In this document: positions 1 through 11,000 of the stretch, in pieces
Numbering within the stretch: position 1 is the first letter of the stretch
Layout of the letters: each line of letters begins with the position of its first letter
NCBI RefSeq assembly: GCF_000187935.1
Contig: NZ_AEUT02000001.1
Location: forward strand, 1,954,501-2,018,500
Length of the DNA: 64,000 nucleotides
Direction: 5' to 3'
DNA from: Streptococcus parauberis NCFD 2020
Lineage (GTDB): Bacteria > Bacillota > Bacilli > Lactobacillales > Streptococcaceae
Translations under genes and position numbers: made by a program
Notes under the pieces: model-generated
The model's database searches: none
Told to the model about the DNA's origin: nothing
Seen by the model: only the letters and a program-made list of their open reading frames with translations

Positions 1-515
1 GTTTTACTATTCATTAAAACAACAGACATTACGGCGAGCATAACAAGTACAGGAAGAATATCAATATAAGTTCCTTGACTGGGATTAAAAGTCCCATTTA
101 ACACCTTAGGAATCACTATTCCATAACTACTAAGAAGGCCTTTTAAATAACTTCCCCATCCCACTGCAACACTTGAAATTGCAGTTAAAAATTCCATTAT
201 GATATACCAGCCTACTATCCAAGCAGGAAATTCTCCTAAAGTTGCATAGACATAACTATAAGCTCCACCATTTGCAGGTATACGAGAAGCAAATTCAGCA
301 TAAAATAAAGCTAAAATACTTATGGCTAGTGCTGAAATTACAATTGAAATCATCAATGCTGGTCCTGCATACTGTGCAGCACCAATACCTGTTATTGTAA
401 ATATACCCGTTCCAACCATCGAACCTAGGCCTAAAAATATCAAGTCATTTACTTTTAAATGCCTTCTCATTTCAGTTTTACTTACACTATTATTCTTTTT
501 TCGAAAAATTGTCAT
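1..515 (-). CDS. Amino acid permease, N-terminal part (runs off the window)
   Basis: The minus-strand frame from ATG at 513-515 stays open to base 1, so about 171 N-terminal residues are visible and the C-terminal two thirds are missing. The protein begins MTIFRKKNNSV, and the segment GLGSMVGTGIF followed by GPALMIS is the first-helix glycine motif of APC-superfamily permeases (YfnA/cationic amino acid transporter type). A second motif-like stretch, FASRIPANGGAYSY, follows the second helix. It should import amino acids by proton symport across the cell membrane; the substrate cannot be read from the sequence. It lies downstream of ftsH with its own promoter. A start GAAGGAAAAGAACATG gives a usable ribosome site. 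Confidence 0.88.
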   Translation of the reverse strand, partial: MTIFRKKNNSVSKTEMRRHLKVNDLIFLGLGSMVGTGIFTITGIGAAQYAGPALMISIVISALAISILALFYAEFASRIPANGGAYSYVYATLGEFPAWIVGWYIIMEFLTAISSVAVGWGSYLKGLLSSYGIVIPKVLNGTFNPSQGTYIDILPVLVMLAVMSVVLMNSK

Positions 516-545
516 GTTCTTTTCCTTCTTTACTTGATTTCTAAT

Positions 546-574
546 AGTTTATCACAGCTCACAAGGAAAGTAAA
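546..574 (-). promoter_or_regulatory. Promoter of the amino acid permease
   Basis: On the minus strand a TTTACT box (569-574) is followed after 17 bases by TAAACT (546-551), about 30 bases before the permease ATG. It lies just beyond the ftsH terminator, so the permease is a separate transcription unit. Confidence 0.55.
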
Positions 575-583
575 TTCCATAAT

Positions 584-627
584 AAAAGCCATTGAAATAG
601 GATTTTAAACTTTTTCTAATGGCTTTT
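584..627 (-). terminator. Terminator after ftsH
   Basis: AAAAGCCATT (584-593) pairs with AATGGCTTTT (618-627) around a 24-base loop. On the minus strand the stem ends in a T-rich run, right after the ftsH stop codon. Confidence 0.7.
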
Positions 628-631
628 TTCA

Positions 632-2638
632 CTATTCTTCTGTTGAATGTTCCTGTGATGATGGATTTTCATCTTCAGTAATCATTTTATCTTTAATTTC
701 TTCATATGATAATGCATGAACATCATCATTATCTCCATCTTTATCCTCTGGCATTTTACCAGTTTCATAGATAGATTTAATTTGAGCAGCATCAAGAGTT
801 TCATATTTTAATAATGCTTCTGCAATTAACTTATGAGTTTCTCTATTTTCATTAATAATGTCGGCTGCTTTATTACGAGCTTGATTTAATAATTCTCTTA
901 CTTCATCATCAATCATTTGTGCTGTTTGAGCAGAATATGATTTTTCAGTAGTCATTTGACCAGGCATCATAGCATGATTACCTTCATATTGAACTGGTCC
1001 AAGTTTTTCACTCATACCATATTCAGTAACCATAGCACGGGCCATTTGAGTTGCTTGTTCAAAGTCATTTGATGCACCAGTAGTTTGGGCATTAAAGATA
1101 ATTTCCTCAGCAACACGTCCACCCATAAGACCAGCTAATTGTTCATTTAAGTCATCCTTAGATAGTAACATTTGATCTTCTTTAGGAAGGGCAATCATGT
1201 AACCACCCGCACGACCACGAGGAACAATTGTAACTTTATGAACAACACGCGCATTTGATAATGTTAAACCAACAATTGTATGCCCAGCCTCATGGTATGC
1301 AACCATTTCACGTTCGCGTTTCGAAATCGTACGATCTTTCTTAGAAGGTCCAGCAATAACACGATCTTCAGCCTCATCAATATCAGAAGCATCAATTTTC
1401 GTCTTATTTCGACGAGCAGCTACAAGCGCAGCTTCATTCAGAACGTTTTCTAAATCTGCACCCACAAAACCAGGGGTTTGTTGGGCAACAACTTTAAGAT
1501 TAACGTCTTCATCAAGTGGTTTATTTTTTGCATGGACTTTAAGAATTGCTTCGCGTCCTTTAACATCTGGGCGACCAACTAAGACTTTTCTGTCAAAACG
1601 ACCTGGTCTAAGCAGTGCAGGGTCTAATACATCACTACGGTTAGTTGCTGCAATAACGATGATGCTTTCATTACCTTCAAATCCATCCATTTCAATCAAT
1701 AGTTGATTCAAAGTTTGTTCACGTTCATCGTTACCGCCACCCATACCAGCTCCGCGACGACGACCAACAGCATCGATTTCATCAATAAAGATAATTGCAC
1801 GTTCAGCTTTCTTCGCATCCTCAAAAAGAGAACGGACACGGCTAGCACCGACCCCAACAAACATTTCAACGAAGTCAGAACCAGAAATACTAAAGAAAGG
1901 AACAGCTGCTTCACCAGCAACAGCTTTTGCAAGTAAAGTTTTACCAGTTCCGGGAGGCCCCTCTAAAAGAACACCAGACGGAATACGAGCACCCAAAGCT
2001 TTATATTTTTTTGGATTTTTAAGAAAATCAACAACTTCAACAAGTTCTTGTTTTTCTTCCTCTGCTCCTGCTACATCAGTAAAACGAACTTTAACATCGT
2101 CTTTATTTTGTGATTTAGCTTTATTTTTACCAAAACTCATTGCACCACGAGCGCCACCGCCACCTTGATTCATCATCATAATCATAAAACCAGCGAAAAT
2201 GACAATAGGTAGGAAACTCATCAGCAATGAAATCCAAGTGCCGCTTGAACTTTCTGGCTTAACAGTAATTATTGTACCAGATTTATCAGCTGCACTCGTA
2301 ACCTCTTTTAGTGTAGAATCTGTAGGTAATACTAAAGCATTAAATTCAGAAACTTCTCTAGCTGAACCAGGTCCAAAAAAGGAAATATTGGGATCAGATT
2401 TTACTTTTTTTGGCTTATCATATTCACCCTTAACTTGGATGATACTGCCACTTGGTTGATAAGTTATGCTTTTAACATCACCAGCCTTAACTTGTTTGAT
2501 TAGCTTTGAATAACTAATCTGTTGGCTTTGTGTACTTGTTCCTTTTAAATAATATTGAAAACCTGTGATAACCACAACAATCAATAAAATATAAATAAAA
2601 GAATTTTTCACAAATCCGTTATTCTTATTATTTTTCAT
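632..2638 (-). CDS. ftsH: ATP-dependent zinc metalloprotease FtsH
   Basis: Membrane-anchored AAA+ protease that extracts and degrades damaged membrane proteins and some short-lived cytosolic regulators. Two membrane helices at about 14-30 and 136-156 bracket an extracytoplasmic segment. Walker A GPPGTGKT lies at 227-234, Walker B IFIDEID at 283-289, the second region of homology with [18 protein letters not shown] at 333-350, and the M41 zinc site HEAGH at 449-453. The length of 668 residues and the acidic low-complexity tail are normal for streptococci. It is the last gene of the long pth-to-ftsH run, 21 bases after hpt. Confidence 0.97.
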   Translation of the reverse strand: MKNNKNNGFVKNSFIYILLIVVVITGFQYYLKGTSTQSQQISYSKLIKQVKAGDVKSITYQPSGSIIQVKGEYDKPKKVKSDPNISFFGPGSAREVSEFNALVLPTDSTLKEVTSAADKSGTIITVKPESSSGTWISLLMSFLPIVIFAGFMIMMMNQGGGGARGAMSFGKNKAKSQNKDDVKVRFTDVAGAEEEKQELVEVVDFLKNPKKYKALGARIPSGVLLEGPPGTGKTLLAKAVAGEAAVPFFSISGSDFVEMFVGVGASRVRSLFEDAKKAERAIIFIDEIDAVGRRRGAGMGGGNDEREQTLNQLLIEMDGFEGNESIIVIAATNRSDVLDPALLRPGRFDRKVLVGRPDVKGREAILKVHAKNKPLDEDVNLKVVAQQTPGFVGADLENVLNEAALVAARRNKTKIDASDIDEAEDRVIAGPSKKDRTISKREREMVAYHEAGHTIVGLTLSNARVVHKVTIVPRGRAGGYMIALPKEDQMLLSKDDLNEQLAGLMGGRVAEEIIFNAQTTGASNDFEQATQMARAMVTEYGMSEKLGPVQYEGNHAMMPGQMTTEKSYSAQTAQMIDDEVRELLNQARNKAADIINENRETHKLIAEALLKYETLDAAQIKSIYETGKMPEDKDGDNDDVHALSYEEIKDKMITEDENPSSQEHSTEE

Positions 2639-2659
2639 ATAGTGATAATTGACCTTTTT

Positions 2660-3202
2660 CTATTTTGTATAGACTTCTTCTTTTAATACTCCAACGTACG
2701 GTAGATTACGATAGTTTTCCGCGTAATCTAAACCAAATCCTACAATAAATTCATTTGGTACATCATAACAAACATAGTCCGCATCGATATCGACAACACG
2801 ACCTTCAGGTTTGTCAAACAAAGTAACAATTTTTACTGAATTAGCTTGACGGTATTTAAACATATCACGTAAATATTTCAAAGTACGTCCAGTATCAATA
2901 ATATCTTCGACAAAGATAATATCTCTACCTTCAATATTTGTGTCCACATCTTTTAAGATTTGAACTTCACCACTACTTGTAGTACCGCCATGATAACTAG
3001 AAACGACCATGAAATCAATTTCAACATGAGTATCAATGTGCTTCATTAATTCAGCCATAAATGGAACTGATCCTTTTAAAACACCAACCATTAAAGGATT
3101 TTTCCCTTGATAATCTTCAGTTAGTTTTTGACCTAGTTCTTTTGTTTTGTTAATAATGTCTTCTTCTGAATAGAGGATTCTTTTAATATCTTGCTCCAGC
3201 AT
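2660..3202 (-). CDS. hpt: Hypoxanthine-guanine phosphoribosyltransferase
   Basis: Converts hypoxanthine or guanine plus PRPP to IMP or GMP in the cytoplasm (purine salvage). The PRPP-binding loop [10 protein letters not shown] is at residues 98-107 and the flexible-loop region [13 protein letters not shown] at 69-81; 180 residues is the usual length. The start ATG is preceded by AAAGGTGA. It lies 4 bases after tilS and before ftsH, the conserved tilS-hpt-ftsH order of Firmicutes. Confidence 0.96.
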   Translation of the reverse strand: MLEQDIKRILYSEEDIINKTKELGQKLTEDYQGKNPLMVGVLKGSVPFMAELMKHIDTHVEIDFMVVSSYHGGTTSSGEVQILKDVDTNIEGRDIIFVEDIIDTGRTLKYLRDMFKYRQANSVKIVTLFDKPEGRVVDIDADYVCYDVPNEFIVGFGLDYAENYRNLPYVGVLKEEVYTK

Positions 3203-3206
3203 GATG

Positions 3207-4490
3207 TCACCTTTTTTCTAATTTTTCAACATACAGTTTAGCCAACATTATATCATGTTTAGATGCTTTTCTCAAATATGTTTTATCAGCAATAATAACA
3301 AATATAATCTGGTCATCTTGTAATCCAATTATAGCATTTTCTCGCTCTTTAGCAGTGAATTTGTCATCTATAAAGAGTCTTCTGATTTTTTTTGAAAATT
3401 GACCAAAATCAATTTTATCACCAGCCTGTCGTCCACGCAAAGTAATTGGTGTCATCTGATAGACTGGTATTTGAAATACACTATCTTGTTCTTGAGATAA
3501 GGGACTAAAGGTAAAAGTAAAATTATTGTACTTATTACTAGTACCATATTCTATCAGAACATGACTGAGATTTCCCTCCGTCTTTGGACTGAATTTTTCA
3601 ATAACAAATTGATTTTCTTGAATGTCTAATTGATAACTTTGATTTATCGGATATGTCCCAATTTTTTTACGTCTAACTAATGATAACAAATCCTCAAATT
3701 GACTTTTTGAGATCACTAAATCAGTAAAGCGTTCGAGATATTCTTGAAAACAAAAAAATTGAACAGCTCTGCTATTCCCCAAAAAATACGAAAATTGATT
3801 GAGTTTATCAGCATAGATTAAATCTTTCAAAGCTTGAACAAGCAAGTGAGATTCTTGAGCTAAATCTCGCAAAGCAAAATCAAACTGCGGATTTTCCTGT
3901 CGTAGTTCCGGAAGATACTGATTTCTAATCCGATTTCTTAAGTAGTCATTTGTTTGATTAGAAGCATCTTCAAAGTGAAAGATATCTGGCAAGTCAGCTT
4001 TAGCTATGGTTAGAAAAGGCCGGATTAGTTGACCACTTCCAAAAGATTGACACTCTTTAATAGAAGAAAGGTGTCTTAATCTCGTTCCTCTGAGCAGACG
4101 CATAAAGACTGTTTCAACTTGATCGTCTGCATGATGAGCTGTCACCAAGGCAGAATAATTTTCAGTTTCCATGATTTTCTTAAAAAAAGCATAACGAAAA
4201 TCACGGGCTTTGCTTTCACTAAAATGACCTGAAAAAGCTGTTTGATAAAAAGGAATATTATTTTTTTTTGCCCAAGATTCGAGATAGGCTTCTTCTTGAT
4301 CAGATTCCAAACGTTGTTTGTGATTGACATGTGCAATTGCAATATTAATCTCCAAATTTTTCTGGTTAACATGCAAAAAGTGCAGTAAATTCATTGAATC
4401 TACTCCACCAGATACTGCTATTAATACCCGTTGATGTTGGTCGAATAAGCCTTTATTTTTGATATAATTATAAATTTTTTGATATGTCAT
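3207..4490 (-). CDS. tilS: tRNA(Ile)-lysidine synthetase TilS
   Basis: Converts the wobble cytidine of the CAU anticodon of tRNA-Ile to lysidine, so that AUA is read as isoleucine; ATP and lysine are used. The PP-loop SGGVDS is at residues 27-32, followed by HVNHKQR and [11 protein letters not shown], which are typical of TilS. At 427 residues it has the N-terminal ATPase plus the C-terminal tRNA-binding domains. Its ATG overlaps the stop of the upstream serine-hydrolase-like gene by 4 bases, so translation is probably coupled. Confidence 0.95.
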   Translation of the reverse strand: MTYQKIYNYIKNKGLFDQHQRVLIAVSGGVDSMNLLHFLHVNQKNLEINIAIAHVNHKQRLESDQEEAYLESWAKKNNIPFYQTAFSGHFSESKARDFRYAFFKKIMETENYSALVTAHHADDQVETVFMRLLRGTRLRHLSSIKECQSFGSGQLIRPFLTIAKADLPDIFHFEDASNQTNDYLRNRIRNQYLPELRQENPQFDFALRDLAQESHLLVQALKDLIYADKLNQFSYFLGNSRAVQFFCFQEYLERFTDLVISKSQFEDLLSLVRRKKIGTYPINQSYQLDIQENQFVIEKFSPKTEGNLSHVLIEYGTSNKYNNFTFTFSPLSQEQDSVFQIPVYQMTPITLRGRQAGDKIDFGQFSKKIRRLFIDDKFTAKERENAIIGLQDDQIIFVIIADKTYLRKASKHDIMLAKLYVEKLEKR

Positions 4491-5773
4491 TTTAATATAG
4501 AGTATACGTCATCGGCAATTTTACTTAAATCATCATAATCTGACTTATCAGTAAAAATAGAAAGGATAAATGGAGAATCAGCATAAACAATGGCGACATC
4601 ATGCTTATAATCATAAGCATCTCCAATTTTATGAGCTACTGGAACTTTGATGTTTTTAGAAATACGTTGATCATCAAAATCAGTATGGGATAAGTAAGAT
4701 ACTATCTTGCCATTTTGATAATAGATAGCTTCCATTACACTAGCTGCTTGTCGTGAAGATAAATTGCGTTTTTCCATATCCCATGGTGCTCCAGATAAAG
4801 CTTGCATTTGGGTAGAAAAATTTGAAGTATATTTATCAGCACCATAATATCCTAAAATATTAGTAGCCACATTGTCTGAATGCTGGGAAACACCTTGTAA
4901 TAAGTTATCTACACTATATTCTTTATTGTCAGCTTTTTTACTAATTTGACCGGAACCTGAAGGATCATAGTCACCATTAAAATGATTGACTTGATCGACA
5001 TACTTAAATTTGCTATCAAGTCTTAATTGTCCATTATTGACTCTTTCCTGAACAAAATATAAAGTTCCTAATTTAGCAATACTAGCTGCATACATTTGTT
5101 TGTCAGCATTAATTCCTGCACTTGCTTGTGTATTAATCTGTTTCACAAAAACAGAGTAATTATCTTTATTATATTTTTCAGAAAGCATTTCTTGAACTTT
5201 AATCATCCGGTTATCTGAGGTCGACAAGCCACTAGCAGAAACCCAACCTTTATCATCAATATAATAATAATTACCTTGTTGTGTTTGTGCTAGCTTACTA
5301 GCATGGACTTTCTGATAACTGTCAATTGTCTTTTTAGAAGCTGGAATTCCCTTAACATAAGGTTGATCATATACTGTAAGATTTGGTTGTGTCCAAAAAT
5401 CTTGATTGACTTCTAGTTGATTGATTAAGGTGTCATCAAAAATCAATTGCTTATTAGCTTCAATGTAATTACCATCAGTTAAATGAAAGACGGGTTTCCC
5501 GTTAGCATTAATCAGTAAATCTGTAATTTTGAAATCTTCATTGGGAACAATTGCTTTAGCAAATTGACTTAATTCTAAATCTTTGTAACTATTTACTTCC
5601 GAGAAAACATTAGGATTACTAGGTATTGAATTAAAATAAGTGACCTTGGTAATCACTGACTGACCTAATTGAAAAATTTTTTCTTTACTTAAGTGAAGCG
5701 TCTTCTCAGTAGAAATAATTGGAATTGGAGACATGAAAAAAAATATTACAAAAATAGCTAGTAATTTCTTCAT
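4487..5773 (-). CDS. Secreted beta-lactamase-fold (serine hydrolase) protein
   Basis: An exported or membrane-anchored protein of 428 residues with an N-terminal hydrophobic signal (about 3-21). The second half has the three class A beta-lactamase/PBP-type motifs in order: SIAK (231-234), SDN (299-301) and HKIG (381-384, in place of KTG). The first half (about 30-190) is a separate extracytoplasmic region. Streptococci carry a homologue between divIC and tilS. Whether it is a hydrolase, a carboxypeptidase or a non-catalytic wall protein is unknown. The strong ribosome site AAGGGAAAGGAGATAAAATG supports the start. The gene overlaps tilS by 4 bases. Confidence 0.85.
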   Translation of the reverse strand: MKKLLAIFVIFFFMSPIPIISTEKTLHLSKEKIFQLGQSVITKVTYFNSIPSNPNVFSEVNSYKDLELSQFAKAIVPNEDFKITDLLINANGKPVFHLTDGNYIEANKQLIFDDTLINQLEVNQDFWTQPNLTVYDQPYVKGIPASKKTIDSYQKVHASKLAQTQQGNYYYIDDKGWVSASGLSTSDNRMIKVQEMLSEKYNKDNYSVFVKQINTQASAGINADKQMYAASIAKLGTLYFVQERVNNGQLRLDSKFKYVDQVNHFNGDYDPSGSGQISKKADNKEYSVDNLLQGVSQHSDNVATNILGYYGADKYTSNFSTQMQALSGAPWDMEKRNLSSRQAASVMEAIYYQNGKIVSYLSHTDFDDQRISKNIKVPVAHKIGDAYDYKHDVAIVYADSPFILSIFTDKSDYDDLSKIADDVYSILK

Positions 5774-5788
5774 TTTATCTCCTTTCCC

Positions 5789-5905
5789 TTATTTATTTTC
5801 CTGATAGGTATCTTCTTTTAGTTTTTGATTTTCAGCATGTAACTCTTCTAATTTTTGATCAGAATAGGCTAAAAATGTTTCGATTTTTTTAATCATATCA
5901 TCCAT
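5789..5905 (-). CDS. 38-residue conserved small protein downstream of divIC
   Basis: I place the start at the ATG at 5903-5905, one base after the divIC stop, rather than at an ATG upstream inside divIC. That gives a 38-residue acidic, predicted coiled-coil peptide (MDDMIKKIETFLAY, then EELHAENQKLKED). The tight packing between divIC and the serine-hydrolase gene suggests a co-translated accessory of the divisome operon. Streptococcal genomes have a similar small ORF at this place, from memory. No function is recognised. A longer reading of 70 residues would overlap divIC by 95 bases and is less likely. Confidence 0.6.
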   Translation of the reverse strand: MDDMIKKIETFLAYSDQKLEELHAENQKLKEDTYQENK

Positions 5906-5906
5906 A

Positions 5907-6278
5907 TTATTTTGGTAATAATCCTGGAATAGGATAAATTTTTTCCCCTTCCCTAGATAGATAATACTTTGCACGCGCATATTTTCTGACGTAATCGTCA
6001 TCTTTTAATTGCTTTGCAAAACTTTGTTCTTTTTTGGTACTTTTTTCCAAAGCTTTATATTCTTTTTTCAATTTGATAATTTGTTGATTTTGTTGTTCCA
6101 AACCAACATAACTTTTTACCAAATTAAATGTTGGAAGAATAAAAAGAAAAATCATTACCACTAAAATCCAACCAATAAATCGATTGCGTTTTTTGTCTTC
6201 TTCTTCTTCAAAACGTTTTTTTAACTTTTCACTATGGATGTATTGATTATTTAATTGAACAATACTAGGCTTCTTCAT
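5907..6278 (-). CDS. divIC: Septum formation initiator / cell division protein DivIC
   Basis: A small bitopic divisome protein that forms a complex with FtsL and DivIB (FtsQ) and helps to activate septal wall synthesis. A charged cytoplasmic N-terminus (1-33) is followed by one membrane helix (about 34-53), a coiled coil (about 60-90) and the conserved end motif [14 protein letters not shown] (94-107). At 123 residues it is the usual size. Its ATG overlaps the end of the rqcP gene by 14 bases, giving translational coupling. Confidence 0.92.
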   Translation of the reverse strand: MKKPSIVQLNNQYIHSEKLKKRFEEEEDKKRNRFIGWILVVMIFLFILPTFNLVKSYVGLEQQNQQIIKLKKEYKALEKSTKKEQSFAKQLKDDDYVRKYARAKYYLSREGEKIYPIPGLLPK

Positions 6279-6537
6279 TGCTTTCTACCCTTGTTTCTTT
6301 AATAATGTCATACATTTTGGTAGCGTCTTCTTTTTTAGTGCTATCCTTCATTTCTAAGACACGGACAGTTAATATTTTATTACCAAATCTAATTTCAACT
6401 TGGTCATTTATTTTTAAATCTGTTGAACTTTTTGCTAGTACACCATTAACCTTAATTCTTCCTTTGTCTGCAACTTCTTTTGCAACAGGACGGCGTTTGA
6501 TGATACGGGATACTTTTAAATATTTATCTAATCTCAT
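6265..6537 (-). CDS. rqcP: S4-domain RNA-binding protein RqcP (YabO type)
   Basis: A 90-residue protein made almost entirely of an S4 RNA-binding fold ([16 protein letters not shown] near the start, then DKGRIKVNG). Proteins of this family (B. subtilis YabO/RqcP) work with RqcH and the 50S subunit in alanine tailing of stalled nascent chains. The position between mfd/flippase and divIC matches B. subtilis yabO-divIC. The start has the ribosome site GTGAGGTAAATTATG. The Hsp15-like name is also used for this family. Confidence 0.88.
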   Translation of the reverse strand: MRLDKYLKVSRIIKRRPVAKEVADKGRIKVNGVLAKSSTDLKINDQVEIRFGNKILTVRVLEMKDSTKKEDATKMYDIIKETRVESNEEA

Positions 6538-6565
6538 AATTTACCTCACAGTCCATTTTATTCTA

Positions 6566-8077
6566 TCACTTTTCTTTCTTAAATGGTAGATAGGACCATA
6601 AATTCTGACTGAAGGCCTTTAGCTTAATACTGGACAGAATAAAGACAAGAAGCCCTAGGCCTGTCGAAATAAAGATATTTAACAGACTATCTAATCGTTC
6701 TTCTTGTGGTAAGTAGCCTTGGCTGATTGCCACAACAATAAGCATTAAGCTTAAAGCAAGAAAATATCTGATATTTTTTAAACTTCTAATTCTTACACGA
6801 CTTACTTTGATATATAAAAGGAGAATGATAAAAAGTGGAATAACCCCTGACAAGGACGCGCCAATGATGCCAAAATGGAAGGTCATGATAGGCGTTAAAA
6901 GCAGTTTCAGTATCAAACCACACATAAGGATGATGAAAGATCTCTTTTGATGATTTTCAATAAAGAATTTTTGGTGGCAATACTGGATGAGACTAGCTAA
7001 TAAAATCATCAGCAAGTATACTTCCAAAGCTACGCTACCCTTTTTATCTTCAAATAAAACCATGTTCATCGCCGGAAGAATTAAGATAAAGCCAGCTGTT
7101 AAAGTCAGATTGAGATAAGTAATAAAATCAAAGAATGTCTGACTATCTTCTTCATAATTAGCATCTTTTTGATGATAACTTTTTGACAATTTAGGTAAAT
7201 AAGTAGTGAAAAAGGCGCTCGAGAATATCAATCCAAATTGTAGTAAAGGCTGTCCACGATCATAAATACCTTTGGTAATTTCTGCCTGAATTGATGTTAA
7301 GCCACTGGATTGCAATGATTGCTTCACAAATAACGCATCAAGAAATTGAAAGATTAAGAGATAGACGGTGAAAAAAATAAAAACTGTCGCAGCCCAACCA
7401 ATTTGTCCTAAATTCTTAAATGAGGTTTTATGCTTTTTGAAGAGGAATAAGAGGGATGTTGGTGACTTCCAGACAAAGTAAGCTAATATAGCTAGACTGG
7501 CCAATAAATTACCTGAAGCTGCTACATTTGCTGTAAAATAGACATTCCAATCAAAAAGGTAATAAGCAAAAGCAGCTAAAATAATGATAATAACACGAAC
7601 ACTCTGTTCCAACACCTGACTAACGGCAGTTGGTATCATATCACCATGTGCTTGAGCTAAACCTCTGTAAAAAGACATGAATGGAACTGTTAACAAAACA
7701 AAAGCAGTTAGGATAATACTCGGTGCCAATTCAATACTGCCAATAATTCTAGCTAAAGTCTGATTAGCAAGTAACAAAAGACTAGCTAAAATCAGACTTG
7801 ATAGTACTTGAAATTTAAATAACAGATATAAATCTGTTTTTTTACTTTTTTGATAAATACTAGCAATCACATTTGGAAAAGCTGTCAAACTTAAAGCACT
7901 TATGATTGCTAAGATAGGATAAACTTGTTGATAAGCATAAAAGCCCCTATCACCAACTAGGTTTTGATAGGGTACTCGGTAAATAGCCGCAAGGATTTTA
8001 GCTAAAAAACCACTGATGGTAATTGCTAAGCTTGATTTACTGGTCAGATTTTGACTCTTTTCGATTTTTAATTTCAC
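6566..8077 (-). CDS. Polysaccharide/lipid flippase-like membrane protein (MATE-MurJ-SpoVB superfamily)
   Basis: A 503-residue, highly hydrophobic protein with about 14 predicted helices and the N-terminal segment FLAKILAAIYRVPYQNLVG that is typical of the YabM/SpoVB branch of the MOP flippases. The likely role is flipping a lipid-linked wall or polysaccharide precursor. I chose the GTG start at 8075-8077 because GGAG lies 8 bases upstream; the gene overlaps the mfd end by 41 bases. The neighbourhood (mfd, rqcP, divIC) equals the B. subtilis mfd-yabM-yabN-yabO region without yabN. The exact substrate is unknown. Confidence 0.82.
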   Translation of the reverse strand: MKLKIEKSQNLTSKSSLAITISGFLAKILAAIYRVPYQNLVGDRGFYAYQQVYPILAIISALSLTAFPNVIASIYQKSKKTDLYLLFKFQVLSSLILASLLLLANQTLARIIGSIELAPSIILTAFVLLTVPFMSFYRGLAQAHGDMIPTAVSQVLEQSVRVIIIILAAFAYYLFDWNVYFTANVAASGNLLASLAILAYFVWKSPTSLLFLFKKHKTSFKNLGQIGWAATVFIFFTVYLLIFQFLDALFVKQSLQSSGLTSIQAEITKGIYDRGQPLLQFGLIFSSAFFTTYLPKLSKSYHQKDANYEEDSQTFFDFITYLNLTLTAGFILILPAMNMVLFEDKKGSVALEVYLLMILLASLIQYCHQKFFIENHQKRSFIILMCGLILKLLLTPIMTFHFGIIGASLSGVIPLFIILLLYIKVSRVRIRSLKNIRYFLALSLMLIVVAISQGYLPQEERLDSLLNIFISTGLGLLVFILSSIKLKAFSQNLWSYLPFKKEK

Positions 8078-11000
8078 TTAACATTTCTCCAAATAACATC
8101 ATTTCTTCTAAAATGCTGTAATCTTTCACATTTTTGACATTAAAAATTATATCAATTTTACCATTATTTTCACTGATTCTTGCTTTTAAGCTTGTTTTTG
8201 ATAAAGCTTCAAAATAATCCTGTGTCATATAGTATTTGAGTGATGCTTTTTCAAAACGGACTGTCACTTGATTATCTTTTCTTTCGACTAATTCAGCAAA
8301 AGCCTGATCCATAAAAGCTTTTAAGAGACCAATTTCTAATAAATAGGCAACTTGATCTGGATATTCACCAAATCGGTCAATTAATTCTTCTTGTAATTCT
8401 GTATAATCTTGACGATTATCAATTTCTCGAATCCGTTTATAGATTTCAATTTTTTGACGCTCATCGCTGAGGTATTCAAGTGGTAAATAGGCATCAATTT
8501 GTAGATTAATCTCCGCATTCCCTTTTTTACGAACACTTGTTTTGCCCTGCCTATTAGCAATAGCATCTTCTAAAAGTTGTGAGTACATTTCAAACCCTAC
8601 GGAATCAATGAAGCCGCTCTGCGAAGCACCTAAGATATTACCTGCTCCTCGAATGGACAAGTCACGCATGGCAATTTTGAAGCCGGACCCCAATTCCGTA
8701 AAGCCTTTAATCGCCTCAAGTCGTTTCTCTGAAATTTCACTTAATACTTTATCTGGACGATACATCAAATAAGCGTAAGCAATTCTGTTGGAACGGCCAA
8801 CGCGACCACGCAACTGATAAAGAGTGGAAAGCCCCATATGGTCGGCATTTTCGACAAAGAGAGTATTTACATTTGAAATATCAACCCCTGTCTCAATGAT
8901 TGTCGTCGCCACTAAAACATCATAATCACCGCTTATAAAGTCAATCAAGGTGTTTTCCAATTGGATTTCACTCATTTGTCCATGCACAAAACCAATTGTT
9001 GCTTCTGGAACCAACTCTTGCAGCTGTGCAACTTTCTTATCGATGGTGTCAACCTTATTGTAAACATAGAAAACTTGTCCCCCACGGTCCATTTCTCGAA
9101 TAATTGCTTCGCGGACAATCCCAGGATTAGTTTCCATCACATAAGTCTGGACAGGATAACGATTGGTTGGAGGCGTCTCAATAACTGACAAATCCCGGAT
9201 ACCAAGCATAGACATGTGTAAAGTTCTTGGAATAGGCGTTGCTGTTAAGGTTAATACATCGACTTTAGTTTTTAACTCTTTTAATTTTTCTTTATGTTTA
9301 ACACCAAAACGTTGCTCTTCGTCAATGACGATCAAGCCTAAATCAGAAAAGATAACATCTTTTGATAGGAGACGGTGTGTCCCAATAATAATATCCACAC
9401 GCCCTTTAGCTAATCTATCTAAAGTTGCTGTTTGTTCTTTTTTACTTCTAAAACGACTTAAAACATCAACTTCAACTGGATAATCTTCGAAACGCTCTTT
9501 AAAATTTTCATAATGTTGTTGAGCAAGTACAGTAGTTGGCACTAGGATTGCTACTTGCTTATGATCATTGACTGCTTTAAAAGCCGCACGCATGGCAACC
9601 TCAGTTTTACCAAAGCCAACATCACCAACAAGTAAGCGGTCCATAGGATGACTACTTTCCATGTCCCTTTTAATTTCTTTACTTGATCTGATTTGATCAT
9701 CCGTCTCAACAAAAGCAAAATTATCTTCAAAAGATGCCTGTAATTCATCATCTGGTGAAAATTGGTAGCCTTTTAACTGACTTCGTTCAGCATATAATTT
9801 CAATAAATCATCAGCAATTTCTTCGACCTGTTTAGTAACTTTTTGTTTGGTTTTTTGAAAACGACCATCATTGAGTTTATTAATTTTAGGTTCTTTGCCA
9901 TCAGCAGAAACATATTTTGATAAACTCTCAATTTGTTCGACTGGTAAAGAAATACGATCTGAATTTTGATATTGAATAGTTACATAATCTCGATGGACAC
10001 CATGAATTTCAATGGTTTCAATCCCTAAAAATTTACCAATCCCATGAACATTATGAACAACATAATCACCTATAGCTAATTCATTATAATCTTTTAGACG
10101 TTCGGCATTACTAATATTGGATTTACGAACACGACGTTTAATCCGTTTATGATAAATTTCATGTTCTGTAATTAAAGCGATTTTTTCATCAGCAAAATAA
10201 AAGCCACTTGAAATTTGACCAATAACCATTTGAACCTGCTTAGTTTCAATAGCATTAATGTCAACTAAAGGTAAAGTAAAATCATAATCTTCTAGATTTT
10301 TTAGTAATTTTTCATAGGCTTGTTGTGACTCTACTTGAACAAGTACAGTAGCCTGTGCTTTTTGATACCTTTTTATTTCATCAACCAAAAGTGGGAATTG
10401 ATTATAGAATTCTTGCATCGCATATTGTGTCAACTGATGCAATTTGTCAAATTTTATATTTCCAAGACCTTTATGAAAATTAGAGAAAAATGTCGCTGGT
10501 TTGTAATTTCGAAAATCACGATAGTTATCAGCAAAATAATTTAAACTAGGAATTGCTTTACCTTGTTGTAAATGATCAGTTAAAAGATTGGCTACTTCTA
10601 AATCAAATTTAGCATTTTTATCTAATATCTTTTGAAAATCATCGAAAAAGAGTGGGGTCCCTTTTGGTATATAATCTAAAAGAGTCCATTCCTTTTCATA
10701 AAAAACAGATAAAAATTGTCGAAGATCTTTGTGACGGTATCCATCTTTTGAAACAGAAATTAGATCATGGAGATACGATTTTGTTTCTTCATTAACTAAT
10801 TTTATTGCAGCTTCTAACTTTTCAATACCACGCGCATAATCTTTTTCCTCAAGAATGACATCACTTGCAGGAATAATCGTGATTAATTCTTTTTGCAGAA
10901 TAGACTTTTGATTCTCACTATCAAATTGTCGAATGCCATCTACTTCATCACCAAAAAATTCAATCCGGTAGGGGTTTTCTTCGGTGATTTCATAGATATC

